DNA from: an uncultured Treponema sp.
GTDB lineage: Bacteria; Spirochaetota; Spirochaetia; Treponematales; Treponemataceae
Direction of reading: 5' to 3'
DNA length: 64,000 bases
Assembly: GCF_946187725.1 (NCBI RefSeq)
Contig: NZ_CAMHSK010000012.1
Location: 18,367-82,366, forward strand
Below are positions 50,341 through 60,207 of the stretch, one piece after another. The translations under genes and the position numbers were made by a program. The notes below the pieces were generated by a model that had not been told where the DNA came from, did no database searches, and worked only from the letters and a program-made list of their open reading frames with translations. How positions within the stretch are numbered: position 1 is the first letter of the stretch; each line of letters opens with the position of its first letter.

Positions 50341-53300
50341 TGGATTAAAAAGAGGTGATTTTTACAAATCTTTTGAAGTTCTTAATGTTTTTGATGTGCC
50401 TGATTATCATTCAACAGCAATTCATCTTCGGCACCAAAAAACTGGTCTAGAAGTCTTTCATCTACTTAATGAAGATAGTGAAAATCTTTTTGCGTTCGCC
50501 TTTCGTACTCCCAATACAAAATCAACCGGTGTGGCGCATATAATTGAACATTCTGTTCTCTGTGGTTCTGAACTGTATCCTGTAAAAGATCCCTTTGTTG
50601 TCATGTCAAATCAGAGCGTTAAGACTTATCTTAATGCCATGACTTATTCAGACAAGACCGTTTATCCTGCAAGTTCTATTGCAAAGGCTGATTATTTTAA
50701 TCTCATGTCTGTTTATGGCGATGCTGTTTTTTTTCCGAGGCTGGAAAAAGAAATCTTTATGCAGGAAGCGCATAGACTTGAGCTTGATGACAATGGTAAG
50801 GCTTCGATTCAAGGTGTAGTATACAATGAAATGAAGGGCAGTTATTCCTCCTTTGAATCAGTCGTTTATGATATTGCAATCGCCAGTCTGTTAAAGGGTT
50901 CGATTTATGAAAAAGATTCTGGCGGCGACCCTCTTGAAATTCCAACTCTCAGTTATAATGATTTCCTTGATTTTCATAGAAAATGGTATCGCCCTGATAA
51001 TTGTTTTGTTTTTCTCCATGGAAATATCCCCACTGAAGAGCAGCTTGATTTTTTACAGGAAAATTTCCTTGACAGGCTTGAAAAGAAATTCCCGGGTATC
51101 GATGTTTCTGAGCAGGCGCGACAGGCATATCTTAAAGATTTTTTGAATCTTGTCGTTCCTGATAATATCGAAAAGCCTCTTGAAGTTTATGCCGAAGGGC
51201 CTAGTGGTGACGGCGAAGAGGCGAATACGGTTCTTGTGAACTGGAATGTCGGTCGCTCTGAGAATGCTGTTTCTGCGACAGAAAAGCTGGTTCTTGCAGG
51301 AATTTTGTGCAATCATGATGGCTCTCCTTTGCAAAAAGCCTTGCTGGAAAGTGGACTCGGAGAAGATACTGCACCGCAAAATGGAATGTTTTCTTCTATA
51401 TATACTTCGATTTTTACTGCCGGATTGCGTGGTGTAAAAAAAGGTTATGAAAAGAAAGTCGAGTCGGTAATTCTTGATACAATAAAAAAACTCGTTGAAA
51501 ACGGAATTTCTAAAAAAGACATAGAATCAACTCTTACGACACTTGAATTTTCTCACCGTGAAATAAAGCGTGGTCATGGTCCGTATGCTCTTGCCCTTAT
51601 GGCTCGCCCAATTTACGGATGGCAGTATGGAGACGGCCTTGAAAATCAAATACGCCTCCGCTCTCACCTTGAGAAAATTCGTGCAAAAATTGAAAGTGAT
51701 GATTCTTATCTTCCTTCTTTGCTCAGAAAACTTTTCCTTGAAAATAAAAATCGTTCGCTTGTTGTGGTTGCTCCGTCAAAAAATTACACTGAAAAACGCG
51801 AAAATGCCGAAAAAGAACTTCTTGCAGAACTCTTAAAGAAAACATCTGCCGAGGAAATCAAGGCTGAAAACGAAAAACTTCATTTGTTCCAGTCTCAGGA
51901 GGATGATGATTCCTGTCTCCCGCATCTTACACCAGCGGATTTCATAAAGGATGGCCATCCTATGATGAATCTGCCGTCAACGATTATTGATGAACTTCGC
52001 GGTTTTGATGAAAGTGCAGTTCCTTTTATAAAAAATGTTGAAAATACAAACGGAATCATCTATTTTGACCTTGGTTTTCCTGCCGATGTGCTTGAACCTT
52101 CTGATTATCCTGTTTTACCGGCTTTTGCGGACTGTGTTACAGAATGTGGATGGAATAATCTGAATTGGGCTCAGACAGCCGAAGAGTGTGCTTTAAAATC
52201 TGGCGGGCTTGGAGTAAATCTTCTTACGATGGAAGGCCCAAATACAAAAAATGCGCTCAAATTTGCCGCAAAGCATAATTGGATTAAGAGGGATTGGCTG
52301 ATTTTCAGAATGGCTATGCTTGAGGAAAAAGCGGGCGAGGCTCTTTCCCTCTTAAAAGACTGCCTTTTGGGAACTGATTTTTCGGACGAAAAAAGAATCC
52401 AGGATATCCTTAACGAGAGCAGAAATGATTTTGAGGCTTCGATTATTCCTGATGGGCATGTCTTTGCTTCAACGAGAGTCTGGTGCCGTCATTCAAGAAA
52501 AAATGCGGTTGATGAAATCTGGAATGGATTGAGTCAATATTATTCAATAAAAAAACTGGCAGATGCTCCTGTCAGAGATACGGCTTCTTCTTTCCGGCGG
52601 ATTTTTGTTGAATTGAAGAGGGGCGGGGCTTTTATCCATGTTACTGCAGAAAAATCAGGTTTTGAAAAACTTTCGCAGATTCTTCCGGAATTCATTTCAG
52701 AGGTTAAAATTCATGCTCCGGTTGATGCACGGCTTTGTTCCGATGCGGATTTTTTTGCACTTACTGATATCGAAGGCGATTCAACTTCTGGATGCAATGA
52801 GTTTGCCTTTGTAACATCTTCTCAGGTAGCTTATGCTTCGGAGTGTGTTCCTGCTTCAAAATATGAAGATGAAAACAGTTTCCATGAGGAAGTTTGCGCA
52901 CACTGGCTTTCAAACAATTTGCTTTGGGAAAAAATCAGGACGATTGGCGGCGCTTATGGTGCATTTTGTAATGCGGAGCCTATGTCTGGCCTTTTGGTCT
53001 TTGCTTCGTACCGGGATCCAGCTCCTCTTGATTCCTGCAATGTGTTTGAAGAATGTATTCGAGGCGCTTCTGAGATTGATTTTAGTGATGAAGATGTTCA
53101 GAGGGCTGTCATGGGCTGTTACAGTCATTTTATTCAGCCGCAGTCTCCGAAGGGCAGGGGATCGAGTGCGCTGACAAGGCTGCTTTATGGAATTCTTGAT
53201 GAAGACCGTGAGCGTAAGGTGCTCGGAATCCTTCATACCCAAAAAGATGATTTGAAAGCAGCTTTCCGTCGTCTTGCTGAGGGTGTTTCTGCAAAAGAAA

Positions 53301-53392
53301 TCGATAAAATCAGGAAACGGGTCTTTATTTGTGATAAAAAAATGATTTTAACCAACGGTTTTGCTGGAAAAATCATTAATCTACCATTATAA
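50321..53392 (+). CDS. M16C zinc metalloprotease (PreP/presequence-protease type)
   Basis: A large 1023-residue pitrilysin-family peptidase that degrades peptides within a closed chamber. The inverted zinc motif HxxEH is HIIEH at 73-77, and the third ligand lies in YNEMKGSYSS. The length and the four-domain spread fit the M16C/PreP subfamily. No signal peptide is seen, so it acts in the cytoplasm. Two starts are possible, 50321 and 50333, both inside the previous gene; the first has AGG close by, the second a more normal distance from the same purines. Confidence 0.92.
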   Translation: MTNFMSSGLKRGDFYKSFEVLNVFDVPDYHSTAIHLRHQKTGLEVFHLLNEDSENLFAFAFRTPNTKSTGVAHIIEHSVLCGSELYPVKDPFVVMSNQSVKTYLNAMTYSDKTVYPASSIAKADYFNLMSVYGDAVFFPRLEKEIFMQEAHRLELDDNGKASIQGVVYNEMKGSYSSFESVVYDIAIASLLKGSIYEKDSGGDPLEIPTLSYNDFLDFHRKWYRPDNCFVFLHGNIPTEEQLDFLQENFLDRLEKKFPGIDVSEQARQAYLKDFLNLVVPDNIEKPLEVYAEGPSGDGEEANTVLVNWNVGRSENAVSATEKLVLAGILCNHDGSPLQKALLESGLGEDTAPQNGMFSSIYTSIFTAGLRGVKKGYEKKVESVILDTIKKLVENGISKKDIESTLTTLEFSHREIKRGHGPYALALMARPIYGWQYGDGLENQIRLRSHLEKIRAKIESDDSYLPSLLRKLFLENKNRSLVVVAPSKNYTEKRENAEKELLAELLKKTSAEEIKAENEKLHLFQSQEDDDSCLPHLTPADFIKDGHPMMNLPSTIIDELRGFDESAVPFIKNVENTNGIIYFDLGFPADVLEPSDYPVLPAFADCVTECGWNNLNWAQTAEECALKSGGLGVNLLTMEGPNTKNALKFAAKHNWIKRDWLIFRMAMLEEKAGEALSLLKDCLLGTDFSDEKRIQDILNESRNDFEASIIPDGHVFASTRVWCRHSRKNAVDEIWNGLSQYYSIKKLADAPVRDTASSFRRIFVELKRGGAFIHVTAEKSGFEKLSQILPEFISEVKIHAPVDARLCSDADFFALTDIEGDSTSGCNEFAFVTSSQVAYASECVPASKYEDENSFHEEVCAHWLSNNLLWEKIRTIGGAYGAFCNAEPMSGLLVFASYRDPAPLDSCNVFEECIRGASEIDFSDEDVQRAVMGCYSHFIQPQSPKGRGSSALTRLLYGILDEDRERKVLGILHTQKDDLKAAFRRLAEGVSAKEIDKIRKRVFICDKKMILTNGFAGKIINLPL

Positions 53393-53409
53393 TATTCTAA
53401 GGAAAGGTT

Positions 53410-53438
53410 CCGTAAGTTTTTTTTACGGTTTGTTTTCT
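53410..53438 (+). terminator. weak hairpin after the M16 gene
   Basis: CCGTAA and TTACGG form a 6-bp stem around a T-rich loop, followed by TTTGTTTTCTTTTT. It may stop some transcripts. Confidence 0.35.
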
Positions 53439-53465
53439 TTTTAGATACTTTTTTTTGGAGCTTTT

Positions 53466-53687
53466 ATGAAAAATCAAAAATTTGATGAATGTATAAAAAT
53501 GATGAGGCAGCTTGTTTCTGATATTCAGGGGGCACCAATGCCAAGTGCTGAGCTTGAACCTGAGCTTTATAGAATATGGTACGAGCATGTTCAGCAGGCA
53601 GGAATGGAGTGTCTTGAATATCTTGATGACAATTTTCCTCTCGAAAAAGAGGACATCGACAGCACTCTTAACAAATTCCTCAAATAA
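53466..53687 (+). CDS. small acidic protein of unknown function
   Basis: 73 residues, predicted mostly helical (MKNQKFDECIKMMRQLVSDI, then AELEPELYRIWYEHVQQAGM and a second acidic helix). No signal, no family recognised. TTGGAG lies 8 bases before the ATG, and codon use matches its neighbours. It stands alone between the protease and the next gene. Confidence 0.72.
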   Translation: MKNQKFDECIKMMRQLVSDIQGAPMPSAELEPELYRIWYEHVQQAGMECLEYLDDNFPLEKEDIDSTLNKFLK

Positions 53688-53717
53688 AACTTAAACATTT
53701 TTCTAAGCTTTCTAAAG

Positions 53718-53744
53718 TTCATTTTCAAAAGTGTCGAAAATGAA
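53718..53744. repeat. 9-bp inverted repeat in the gap
   Basis: TTCATTTTC at 53718-53726 and GAAAATGAA at 53736-53744 are perfect complements with a 9-base loop. There is no T-run after it on the plus strand, and a GATAAT box follows at 53749-53754, so it could be an operator or a fortuitous hairpin. Confidence 0.35.
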
Positions 53745-53793
53745 AGAAGATAATTAGTTTAAAAATGATTTGAGCTAGTTTTGGAAGGCAAAA

Positions 53794-54960
53794 ATGGCAA
53801 GTTCAAAGATTTACAAGCGTTTTGACCAGTATGTGCTTCGCGGTAATTTGCGACATCAGGGCTTTGAACGCTGGAGATATGTTTTCTCTGCAATCAGTAA
53901 GGTAACTGGTAAAGAGTGTAAGTTTTTTATCGAATTATACATCGTAAATCCGGCTGTCTCTCCTAAAGTTGCTTTGCTTAGTCAGAAGTCGCGGCTTGCC
54001 ATCTCGGAGTCTGATTTGCAGTATGCTCTTGCAGGCACAGCTTCTGCGGCCCATGCCAATGATGAAATTGATGTAAAACCTTCCTATGTTCTTGTAAAAG
54101 CAGGTGCCTTTGGTGTAAATGGAAAGCAGATGAATAAATTCGTCGCTTCATCTCAATTTGCACTTGTAAAAAATACCGAAACCTTTAAGGTTGCGGACTG
54201 CCTTTTTTCTTCTAATGCTCTTTCTGGTTCTGTTGCTGTTACTGTTCAGGATTTGCGTGTTAAGCCAGAACTTTTGTGTAATCCTGGTTCAATGAGCTGG
54301 GATTTAAAATTTGAGCGTGTTGTTGAATCTGAACCTCTTTATAATAAGATGAATGCGCTTTGGATTCCGATTGGAGTAAAATCTTTGTTTTCTGGAACAG
54401 TAGTTTTTGATAATCAGGAATTTGTTGTTCTTCCAAAATCATCTTATGGATATATCGATAAAAGCTGGGGGAAAAAACCAAAGTCTCCGTATTTCCATAT
54501 TTCTTCATCAAAAATGACTAGCATAATAAACGGAAAATCCATGCTGAATTCATGTTTCTCTATGGAAGGTGAATTTGGCGGTAAACTCTGTGCTTTTATG
54601 CAGCTTGAGAATTCAAAATATATCGTAAGAAACCGGAAAATTTTTAAGAAGAATGCGATTGTACATGACTGCTCTCAGAGCGTTGATCCTGTAGATGGCG
54701 AAAAAGTTCATTGGACGGTCAGCGTGCACCAGGGAAAATATGTCATAGACGCTGATATTTATTGTAAAGGTAAAGACATGTTCGTCCGTGACTATGAGAT
54801 GCCGCAAGGAAAACGCTGTCTCTTAAAAATCCTGGGCGGCATTGGAAACGGTGAAATTCGTGTATATAAAAAAATCGGCAAGAATCTTGAACTTCTGGAA
54901 CATGCAAATGTTTACGAGGCAGTCTGTGAATTCGGACAGACTGAAGAAGTCGGAAAGTAG
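53794..54960 (+). CDS. tocopherol cyclase/AttH-like lipocalin-type protein (predicted)
   Basis: 388 residues, no signal peptide. Two pieces suggest the lipocalin-like fold of tocopherol cyclase or AttH proteins: GFERWRYVFSAIS near 23-35 (compare the G-x-x-x-W-x-Y/F-x start) and SYGYIDKSWGKKPKSPYFHI near 216-235 (compare GYxDxxWG). The rest is beta-strand rich without a clear motif. Function is unknown; the assignment is based on weak resemblance. GGAAGG precedes the ATG, with the start at MASSKIYKRFDQYVLRGN. Confidence 0.55.
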   Translation: MASSKIYKRFDQYVLRGNLRHQGFERWRYVFSAISKVTGKECKFFIELYIVNPAVSPKVALLSQKSRLAISESDLQYALAGTASAAHANDEIDVKPSYVLVKAGAFGVNGKQMNKFVASSQFALVKNTETFKVADCLFSSNALSGSVAVTVQDLRVKPELLCNPGSMSWDLKFERVVESEPLYNKMNALWIPIGVKSLFSGTVVFDNQEFVVLPKSSYGYIDKSWGKKPKSPYFHISSSKMTSIINGKSMLNSCFSMEGEFGGKLCAFMQLENSKYIVRNRKIFKKNAIVHDCSQSVDPVDGEKVHWTVSVHQGKYVIDADIYCKGKDMFVRDYEMPQGKRCLLKILGGIGNGEIRVYKKIGKNLELLEHANVYEAVCEFGQTEEVGK

Positions 54961-54989
54961 TTGACAGAATCAGAATCGCTTGCTACAAT
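54961..54989 (+). promoter_or_regulatory. strong sigma-70 promoter of the rimP-nusA-infB operon
   Basis: TTGACA at 54961-54966, a 17-base spacer and TACAAT at 54984-54989. The first base is directly after the previous gene's stop codon. Predicted start near 54997, leaving a leader of about 64 bases. Confidence 0.8.
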
Positions 54990-55016
54990 AATATAACATT
55001 TAAATAGAAATATTTT

Positions 55017-55045
55017 AATGGACTCGCAAAAACGAGTCCATTTTT
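55017..55045 (+). terminator. leader terminator/attenuator before rimP
   Basis: AATGGACTCG (55017-55026) and CGAGTCCATT (55033-55042) form a perfect 10-bp stem with a six-base loop, ending in five T. It lies between the promoter and the rimP ribosome site, so every operon transcript must read through it. It could also terminate the upstream gene. Confidence 0.75.
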
Positions 55046-55060
55046 ATTGTCGGAGCGCTG

Positions 55061-55534
55061 ATGGATTATATTGCTTTGGATTCATATCCTCATTATGCAG
55101 AATGTGAAAAAATCGTGAGTGAGCTTGGTTTTCATCTCGTGGAGTTGAAAATTTCACCGCAGAACGGCGTAACTCAAATCCTTGCAACTATTACTGGAGC
55201 AGATTCCAGTGTAAACATCGGTGTAAATGATTGCTCTCGTGTTCATAAAATTCTTCTTCCTGCTCTTGAAAAAATGCTCGGAACGGACAATACTTACATG
55301 GAACTTACATCACCGGGTATGGAGCGTAACATCAAAAATGCAGCTGAATTTCCTCTTTTTTTAGGTCGTGAAATCCGGGTGTATGATAAGACTGTTACGG
55401 ACTGGGTTGGCGGTGTTTTAAAGGCTGCTGACAGAACTTCTTTGACTCTTGAAGAAGAAAAAGAAGACGGCTCTCTGGAAACAAAAGTTATTTCTTTTGA
55501 AAATATAGCAAAGGCAAAATTTATTCATCTGTAG
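55061..55534 (+). CDS. rimP: ribosome maturation factor RimP
   Basis: Needed for 30S subunit maturation; 157 residues. Family strings are GFHLVELKISPQNGVTQILA, NIGVNDCSRVHKILLPALE and the conserved ELTSPGMERNIKNAAEF, then LGREIRVYD. GGAG lies 8 bases before the ATG. First gene of the nusA operon, as in most bacteria. Confidence 0.93.
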   Translation: MDYIALDSYPHYAECEKIVSELGFHLVELKISPQNGVTQILATITGADSSVNIGVNDCSRVHKILLPALEKMLGTDNTYMELTSPGMERNIKNAAEFPLFLGREIRVYDKTVTDWVGGVLKAADRTSLTLEEEKEDGSLETKVISFENIAKAKFIHL

Positions 55535-55594
55535 GTTCCTTTTTTAAGGTGAGCCTGCAGAAAGTATATTGAATATTGTAATAGGAGACTTGGT

Positions 55595-57088
55595 ATGTCA
55601 GAAATGGCAGATGCAATCCGTGAATTGACCCAGGATAAAGGCTTTTCATTGGATTCAGTCAAACAGACTATTGAGAACACTTTAAGGGCGGCTTATAAGC
55701 GTACTTTTGGTACAGCTGATAACTGCGTCATTACTTTCGCTGATGATATGTCAGATGTTACGGTTGCTTCACGAAAAACAATCGTTGACGGTGTTTATGA
55801 CCCTGTAACGGAAATTGAGCTTGAGGATGCTCTCAAACTTTCGCCTGAGTGTGAGCTTGGTGATGAAATTGACATTATCGTCGATCCAAAAACTTTTGAC
55901 CGCTCAGCAGTTTCTGTTGGTAAACAGGAAACTCATAAAGGTTTGAACGAATCTTTCAAAGACAAACTTTACAATGAATATAAAGATAAGGTTGGAGAAA
56001 TCATCATTGGTTATTTCCAGCGTGAGTATAATGGTAATATTTATGTTGATTTGGGAAAGGTTGAAGGCGTTTTGCCAAAGAAATATCAGTCTCCGCGTGA
56101 AGTTTACCAGAAAAATGACCGAATCAAGGCTTTCATCGTAGATTTAAAGAGAATTTCTTCAGGACTTCAGCTCATTTTGAGCCGTTCTGATCCAAAATTC
56201 GTACAGTCTATTCTTGAGCTTGAAGTTCCTGAAATTCAGGACAAAACGGTCGAAATCAAAAAGATTGTCCGCGATGCTGGTTATCGTACTAAAATCGCTG
56301 TTGCTACCACAAAAGAAGATGTTGATCCGGTCGGTTCATGCGTCGGACCAAAAGGTATGCGAATTCAGAATGTCATCCGTGAGCTTGAGGGCGAAAAAAT
56401 CGATGTTCTTCGCTATTCAGACGACCCGGTTGTATTCATTAAAAATGCACTTTCTCCTGCGGAAGTTAGCCGCGTAGTTATTCTTGATGATGAGAAAAAG
56501 ACAGCTCTTGCAATTGTAAGTGATGAGCAGTTCTCTGTCGCAATCGGTAAAAACGGTCAGAATGTACGACTCGCAAACCGCCTTTGTGACTGGAGTATTG
56601 ATGTTAAGACAGAAGAGCAGGCTGCTGAGATGGATCTTACTGAAATCACGACACGCCGTGCTCAGGAACTGTTCAGCAATGCTCCTGCAGAGAGCGCAGA
56701 GCCGGATGAAATTGAAGTCATCGCTGATTTGCCAGAAGTTAATCAGGATGTTGCTGCCAAACTTAAAGAAGCTGGCTATGAGGATATTGAAAAATTCATC
56801 GTTGCCTATGAAGGCGGTGAAATCGGCGAAATCGAAGGTGTTAGTGCCGATGACCTTGAAGAAGTCAGCAAGATTATTCACAATAATGTAGAATTCGTTG
56901 AGGAAGACGAAGCTGATTCAAGTGAAGAAAATAATGATTCTGAGACTGCTCCTTCAGAAGAAACAAATACAGCCGCTGAAGACGATGAAGAAGAGTACTT
57001 CTGTCCTGAATGTGGCGCAAAAATCACGCTTGACATGACAAAATGTCCGTCGTGTGGCGTTGAGTTCGAATTTGAAGAGGACGAGTAA
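55595..57088 (+). CDS. nusA: transcription factor NusA with a C-terminal zinc ribbon
   Basis: 497 residues. N-terminal polymerase-binding domain (about 1-130), S1 domain (about 135-200), two KH domains with DPVGSCVGPKGMRIQNVIRE and SVAIGKNGQNVRLANRL, then a helix-hairpin-like segment (about 365-435, DLPEVNQDVAAKLKEAGYED). After an acidic Glu/Asp/Ser stretch, the last ~32 residues are a zinc ribbon: FCPECGAK and KCPSCGVE, four cysteines in two CxxC pairs (C470, C473, C484, C487). That appendage is not part of standard NusA. AGGAGA precedes the ATG. Confidence 0.96.
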   Translation: MSEMADAIRELTQDKGFSLDSVKQTIENTLRAAYKRTFGTADNCVITFADDMSDVTVASRKTIVDGVYDPVTEIELEDALKLSPECELGDEIDIIVDPKTFDRSAVSVGKQETHKGLNESFKDKLYNEYKDKVGEIIIGYFQREYNGNIYVDLGKVEGVLPKKYQSPREVYQKNDRIKAFIVDLKRISSGLQLILSRSDPKFVQSILELEVPEIQDKTVEIKKIVRDAGYRTKIAVATTKEDVDPVGSCVGPKGMRIQNVIRELEGEKIDVLRYSDDPVVFIKNALSPAEVSRVVILDDEKKTALAIVSDEQFSVAIGKNGQNVRLANRLCDWSIDVKTEEQAAEMDLTEITTRRAQELFSNAPAESAEPDEIEVIADLPEVNQDVAAKLKEAGYEDIEKFIVAYEGGEIGEIEGVSADDLEEVSKIIHNNVEFVEEDEADSSEENNDSETAPSEETNTAAEDDEEEYFCPECGAKITLDMTKCPSCGVEFEFEEDE

Positions 57089-57108
57089 TAAGAGGTAAAT
57101 ATAGGAAT

Positions 57109-59802
57109 ATGGCGGAAGAAGCTGAAAAAAAACCAGAATTTGTTTTAAGAAAAAAGGAAAAGAAGCCTGAAACTGCAGCTGAAAGTTCTAAAAACGAATC
57201 TTCTACACCGGCAAAAAAGAAAATTGTCATAAAAAAGAAGACCGTTCCGAACTCAAATGCAAATAATGAAGCTAAGGCAGACTCAAATCCGGAAGAAAAG
57301 GCCAAGAACGGCGTTCATGTCGTCGTCAAAAAGTCTGGTGCTGCTCCTTCCGCTGTAAAGCCTGCTTCTGAGCCGGAAAAGCCAAAACAGGAAGCTGCCC
57401 GACCTCAGAAGACAACCTTTGAGTTAAATTCTGTTCGCCCGAATGTAAAGGCTGGTAATCTTTCTGGCTCTCGACAGGGCGGCTATAACCGGGAGCGAGG
57501 CGGTTACAATAACGGTTCTTATAACAATAACCGTGGTGGCTTTAACGGTCAGGGCGGTCAGCGAAGCGGTGGTTTCACAGGTGCTCAGGCTCGTGAAGGC
57601 TATCAGAACCGTGAACGCGATAATAACCGTCAGGGCGGATTTAACCGCGGAGGCTTTAACGGTCAGGGTGCTGGTCGTCCTCAGGGCGGATTCAACCGTG
57701 GCGGATTCAATGGTCAGGGCGGTCAGGGAAGACCTGGCTTTGGAAATCGTCCTGGATTCAATAATGGTACAGCCGGCCGTCCAGGTTTTGGTGGTAACAG
57801 ACCTGCAGGTTCTGGTTTTACTCCACGAGGTGGATTTGCACCGGCTCCGATTCCTGCTCCAGCTGCTGGTAAAAAGCAGTTCAAAGGCAAAAAGCAGGTT
57901 TACGGTCAGCGAAAAGATAAAGAAGAGTTGTTTGATGAAGAGGAACTCTACAAGAAGAAGCAGAATAGTCCTGCAAGCGTAGTTCCAAAATCAATCGATA
58001 TAATGGAAACCATCTCCGTTTCTGATTTGGCAAAAAAGATGAACCTCAAGGCAGGCGATATCATCGCTAAACTCATGGGAATGGGAATGATGGTCACAAT
58101 CAACCAATCAATCGATTCAGATACAGCAACTTTGCTTGCCGCAGAATATGATTGTGAAGTACATCTCGTTTCTCTCTATGATGAAACCGTTATTGAAAGT
58201 GATGTCGGTGATGAAGAGAATCTGAAATTCCGTTCACCTATCGTTACTGTCATGGGGCATGTTGACCACGGTAAGACAAAGACTTTGGATGCAATCCGAA
58301 AGACAAATGTTGTCGCTGGCGAGGCTGGTGGTATCACTCAGAAAATCGGTGCTTATCAGGTTCATACAGAAAAGGGAACGATTACATTCCTTGATACACC
58401 TGGTCACGAAGCATTCACAATGATGCGTGCCCGTGGTGCTCAGATTACAGATATCGTTGTTCTTGTTGTCGCAGCAGATGACGGTGTAATGCCTCAGACT
58501 TTGGAAGCTTTGAGCCATGCAAAAGATGCTAAAGTTCCAATCATTGTTGCTGTCAACAAAATTGATAAACCTGACGCAAATCCTGAAAATGTAATGACGC
58601 AGCTTTCAAATCAGGGATTGACTCCTGAAGAATGGGGTGGTGACACTCAGTATGTCAAGATTTCGGCTCTCAAAGGTCAGGGAATTGATGATTTGCTTGA
58701 TGCTATTCTTCTTCAGGCTGAAATTCTCGAACTTAAAGCGCCTTATGACACTCGTGCTGAAGGAAAAGTCATTGAGTCTCGAATTGATCAGGGACGCGGT
58801 GTTGTTGCTTCTGTCGTCGTTCAGAGCGGTACTCTCAAAGTCGGAGACCCGTTCGTTGCAGGAATTTACTCAGGTCGTGTCCGTGCTATGTTCAATGACC
58901 GTGGTGAAAAGGTCAATGAAGCACTTCCAAGTATGCCTGTCGAAGTACTTGGTCTTGACGATATGCCGAATGCCGGTGATCCATTCCAGGTTACAGAAAC
59001 CGAAAAGGATGCACGTGCAATTTCTGCAAAACGACAGGAACTCAAGCGCTTTGAGGCTGCAAAAGCTGTCAAAAAAGTCAACCTTGATAATCTTGTTTCA
59101 ACAATTCAGGCAAGCGAAATCAACGAACTTAAAGTCATCATCAAAGCTGACTTGCAGGGTAGTGCCGAGGCTCTCAAAACAAGCCTTGAAAAACTTTCAA
59201 CTCCTGAAATCCGCTTGAATGTAATCCATTCTTCTGCAGGTGCAATCAACGAGTCTGATGTCACTTTGGCTGCAGCAGACGGAAACGCAATCCTTATCGG
59301 TTTCAATGTTCGCCCGACTCCAAAGGCAAAATTGCTTGCTGAGCAGGAAAAGGTTGATATCCGAAAATACAACATCATTTACAAGTGTGTTGAAGAAATC
59401 ACTCTTGCAATGGAAGGTATGCTCAAACCGGATACAAAAGAAGAAGTTACAGGTCAGGTCGAAGTTCGAAATACATTCCGTGTACCAAAAGTCGGTATCA
59501 TCGCTGGTTGTTATGTTACGGAAGGTGTCGTAAAACGAACAAGTTCTGTCAATCTTATTCGTGACGGAATCGTTAAATACACTGGAAAAATCACTTCACT
59601 CAAGCGATTCAAGGATGATGCAAAAGAAGTCACATATGGCTTTGAATGTGGTATCGGTCTTGAAAACTGGCAGGATATCCAGGAAGGCGATGTATTTGAG
59701 GTATTCGAATATGTCGAAATCGCCCGCAAACTTGGCGACTCAATCGCTAAAGAAAAAGAGAAAGAGGCTTCTAAAGCCGCTGAATCTTCTTCTGAGGAGT
59801 AG
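57109..59802 (+). CDS. infB: translation initiation factor IF-2 with RGG-like N-terminus
   Basis: 897 residues. The N-terminal ~120 are Lys/Glu/Ala-rich, then about 120-245 are Gly/Arg/Asn/Phe repeats ([37 protein letters not shown]). The IF-2 core starts near 300 and the GTPase has G1 [10 protein letters not shown] (from 383), G3 [15 protein letters not shown] and G4 NKIDKPD. The later domains include VDLDNLV- and TNLKSS-like regions and the fMet-tRNA domain at the C-terminus ([20 protein letters not shown]). It is 20 bases after nusA and 3 bases before rbfA. Confidence 0.97.
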   Translation: MAEEAEKKPEFVLRKKEKKPETAAESSKNESSTPAKKKIVIKKKTVPNSNANNEAKADSNPEEKAKNGVHVVVKKSGAAPSAVKPASEPEKPKQEAARPQKTTFELNSVRPNVKAGNLSGSRQGGYNRERGGYNNGSYNNNRGGFNGQGGQRSGGFTGAQAREGYQNRERDNNRQGGFNRGGFNGQGAGRPQGGFNRGGFNGQGGQGRPGFGNRPGFNNGTAGRPGFGGNRPAGSGFTPRGGFAPAPIPAPAAGKKQFKGKKQVYGQRKDKEELFDEEELYKKKQNSPASVVPKSIDIMETISVSDLAKKMNLKAGDIIAKLMGMGMMVTINQSIDSDTATLLAAEYDCEVHLVSLYDETVIESDVGDEENLKFRSPIVTVMGHVDHGKTKTLDAIRKTNVVAGEAGGITQKIGAYQVHTEKGTITFLDTPGHEAFTMMRARGAQITDIVVLVVAADDGVMPQTLEALSHAKDAKVPIIVAVNKIDKPDANPENVMTQLSNQGLTPEEWGGDTQYVKISALKGQGIDDLLDAILLQAEILELKAPYDTRAEGKVIESRIDQGRGVVASVVVQSGTLKVGDPFVAGIYSGRVRAMFNDRGEKVNEALPSMPVEVLGLDDMPNAGDPFQVTETEKDARAISAKRQELKRFEAAKAVKKVNLDNLVSTIQASEINELKVIIKADLQGSAEALKTSLEKLSTPEIRLNVIHSSAGAINESDVTLAAADGNAILIGFNVRPTPKAKLLAEQEKVDIRKYNIIYKCVEEITLAMEGMLKPDTKEEVTGQVEVRNTFRVPKVGIIAGCYVTEGVVKRTSSVNLIRDGIVKYTGKITSLKRFKDDAKEVTYGFECGIGLENWQDIQEGDVFEVFEYVEIARKLGDSIAKEKEKEASKAAESSSEE

Positions 59803-59805
59803 TTC

Positions 59806-60207
59806 ATGGGTGAATTCCGAATGCTCAAGCTTGGAGAACAGATTCGAGACGAAATCTCAACTCTGATTATGCTCCAGAAGGTAAAAGATCCTCGTGTCTC
59901 AACATTTCTCACAATTAATCGTGTTGAGGTTGCCAAGGATTTGGCTTATGCAAAAGTGTATGTGTCAAGTTTCTTGAACGAATCTCAGATTAGAAAGGGT
60001 GTTGAGGGATTGAATTCTGCTGCTGGCTTCATTCAGTCATCAATTGCCAAAAAGCTTACAATTCGCCAGTTCCCGAAGCTTACTTTCGTGGTCGATACGA
60101 GCATAAAAGATGGCTTTGATATGGTAAATAAGCTCAATCGGCTTGAAGAGGCTGAGAAAAATCAGTCGGAAGGAGAGCAGGACTCTGCCGCGAATGAAGA
60201 AAACTAA
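59806..60207 (+). CDS. rbfA: ribosome-binding factor A
   Basis: Binds the 30S subunit during 16S rRNA processing. The 133 residues have LKLGEQIRDEISTLIMLQ, KDPRVSTFLTINRVEVAKDL, YAKVYVSSF and KLTIRQFPKLTFVVDTSI, then an acidic tail (about 118-133). Its end overlaps the next gene by 14 bases. Confidence 0.95.
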   Translation: MGEFRMLKLGEQIRDEISTLIMLQKVKDPRVSTFLTINRVEVAKDLAYAKVYVSSFLNESQIRKGVEGLNSAAGFIQSSIAKKLTIRQFPKLTFVVDTSIKDGFDMVNKLNRLEEAEKNQSEGEQDSAANEEN

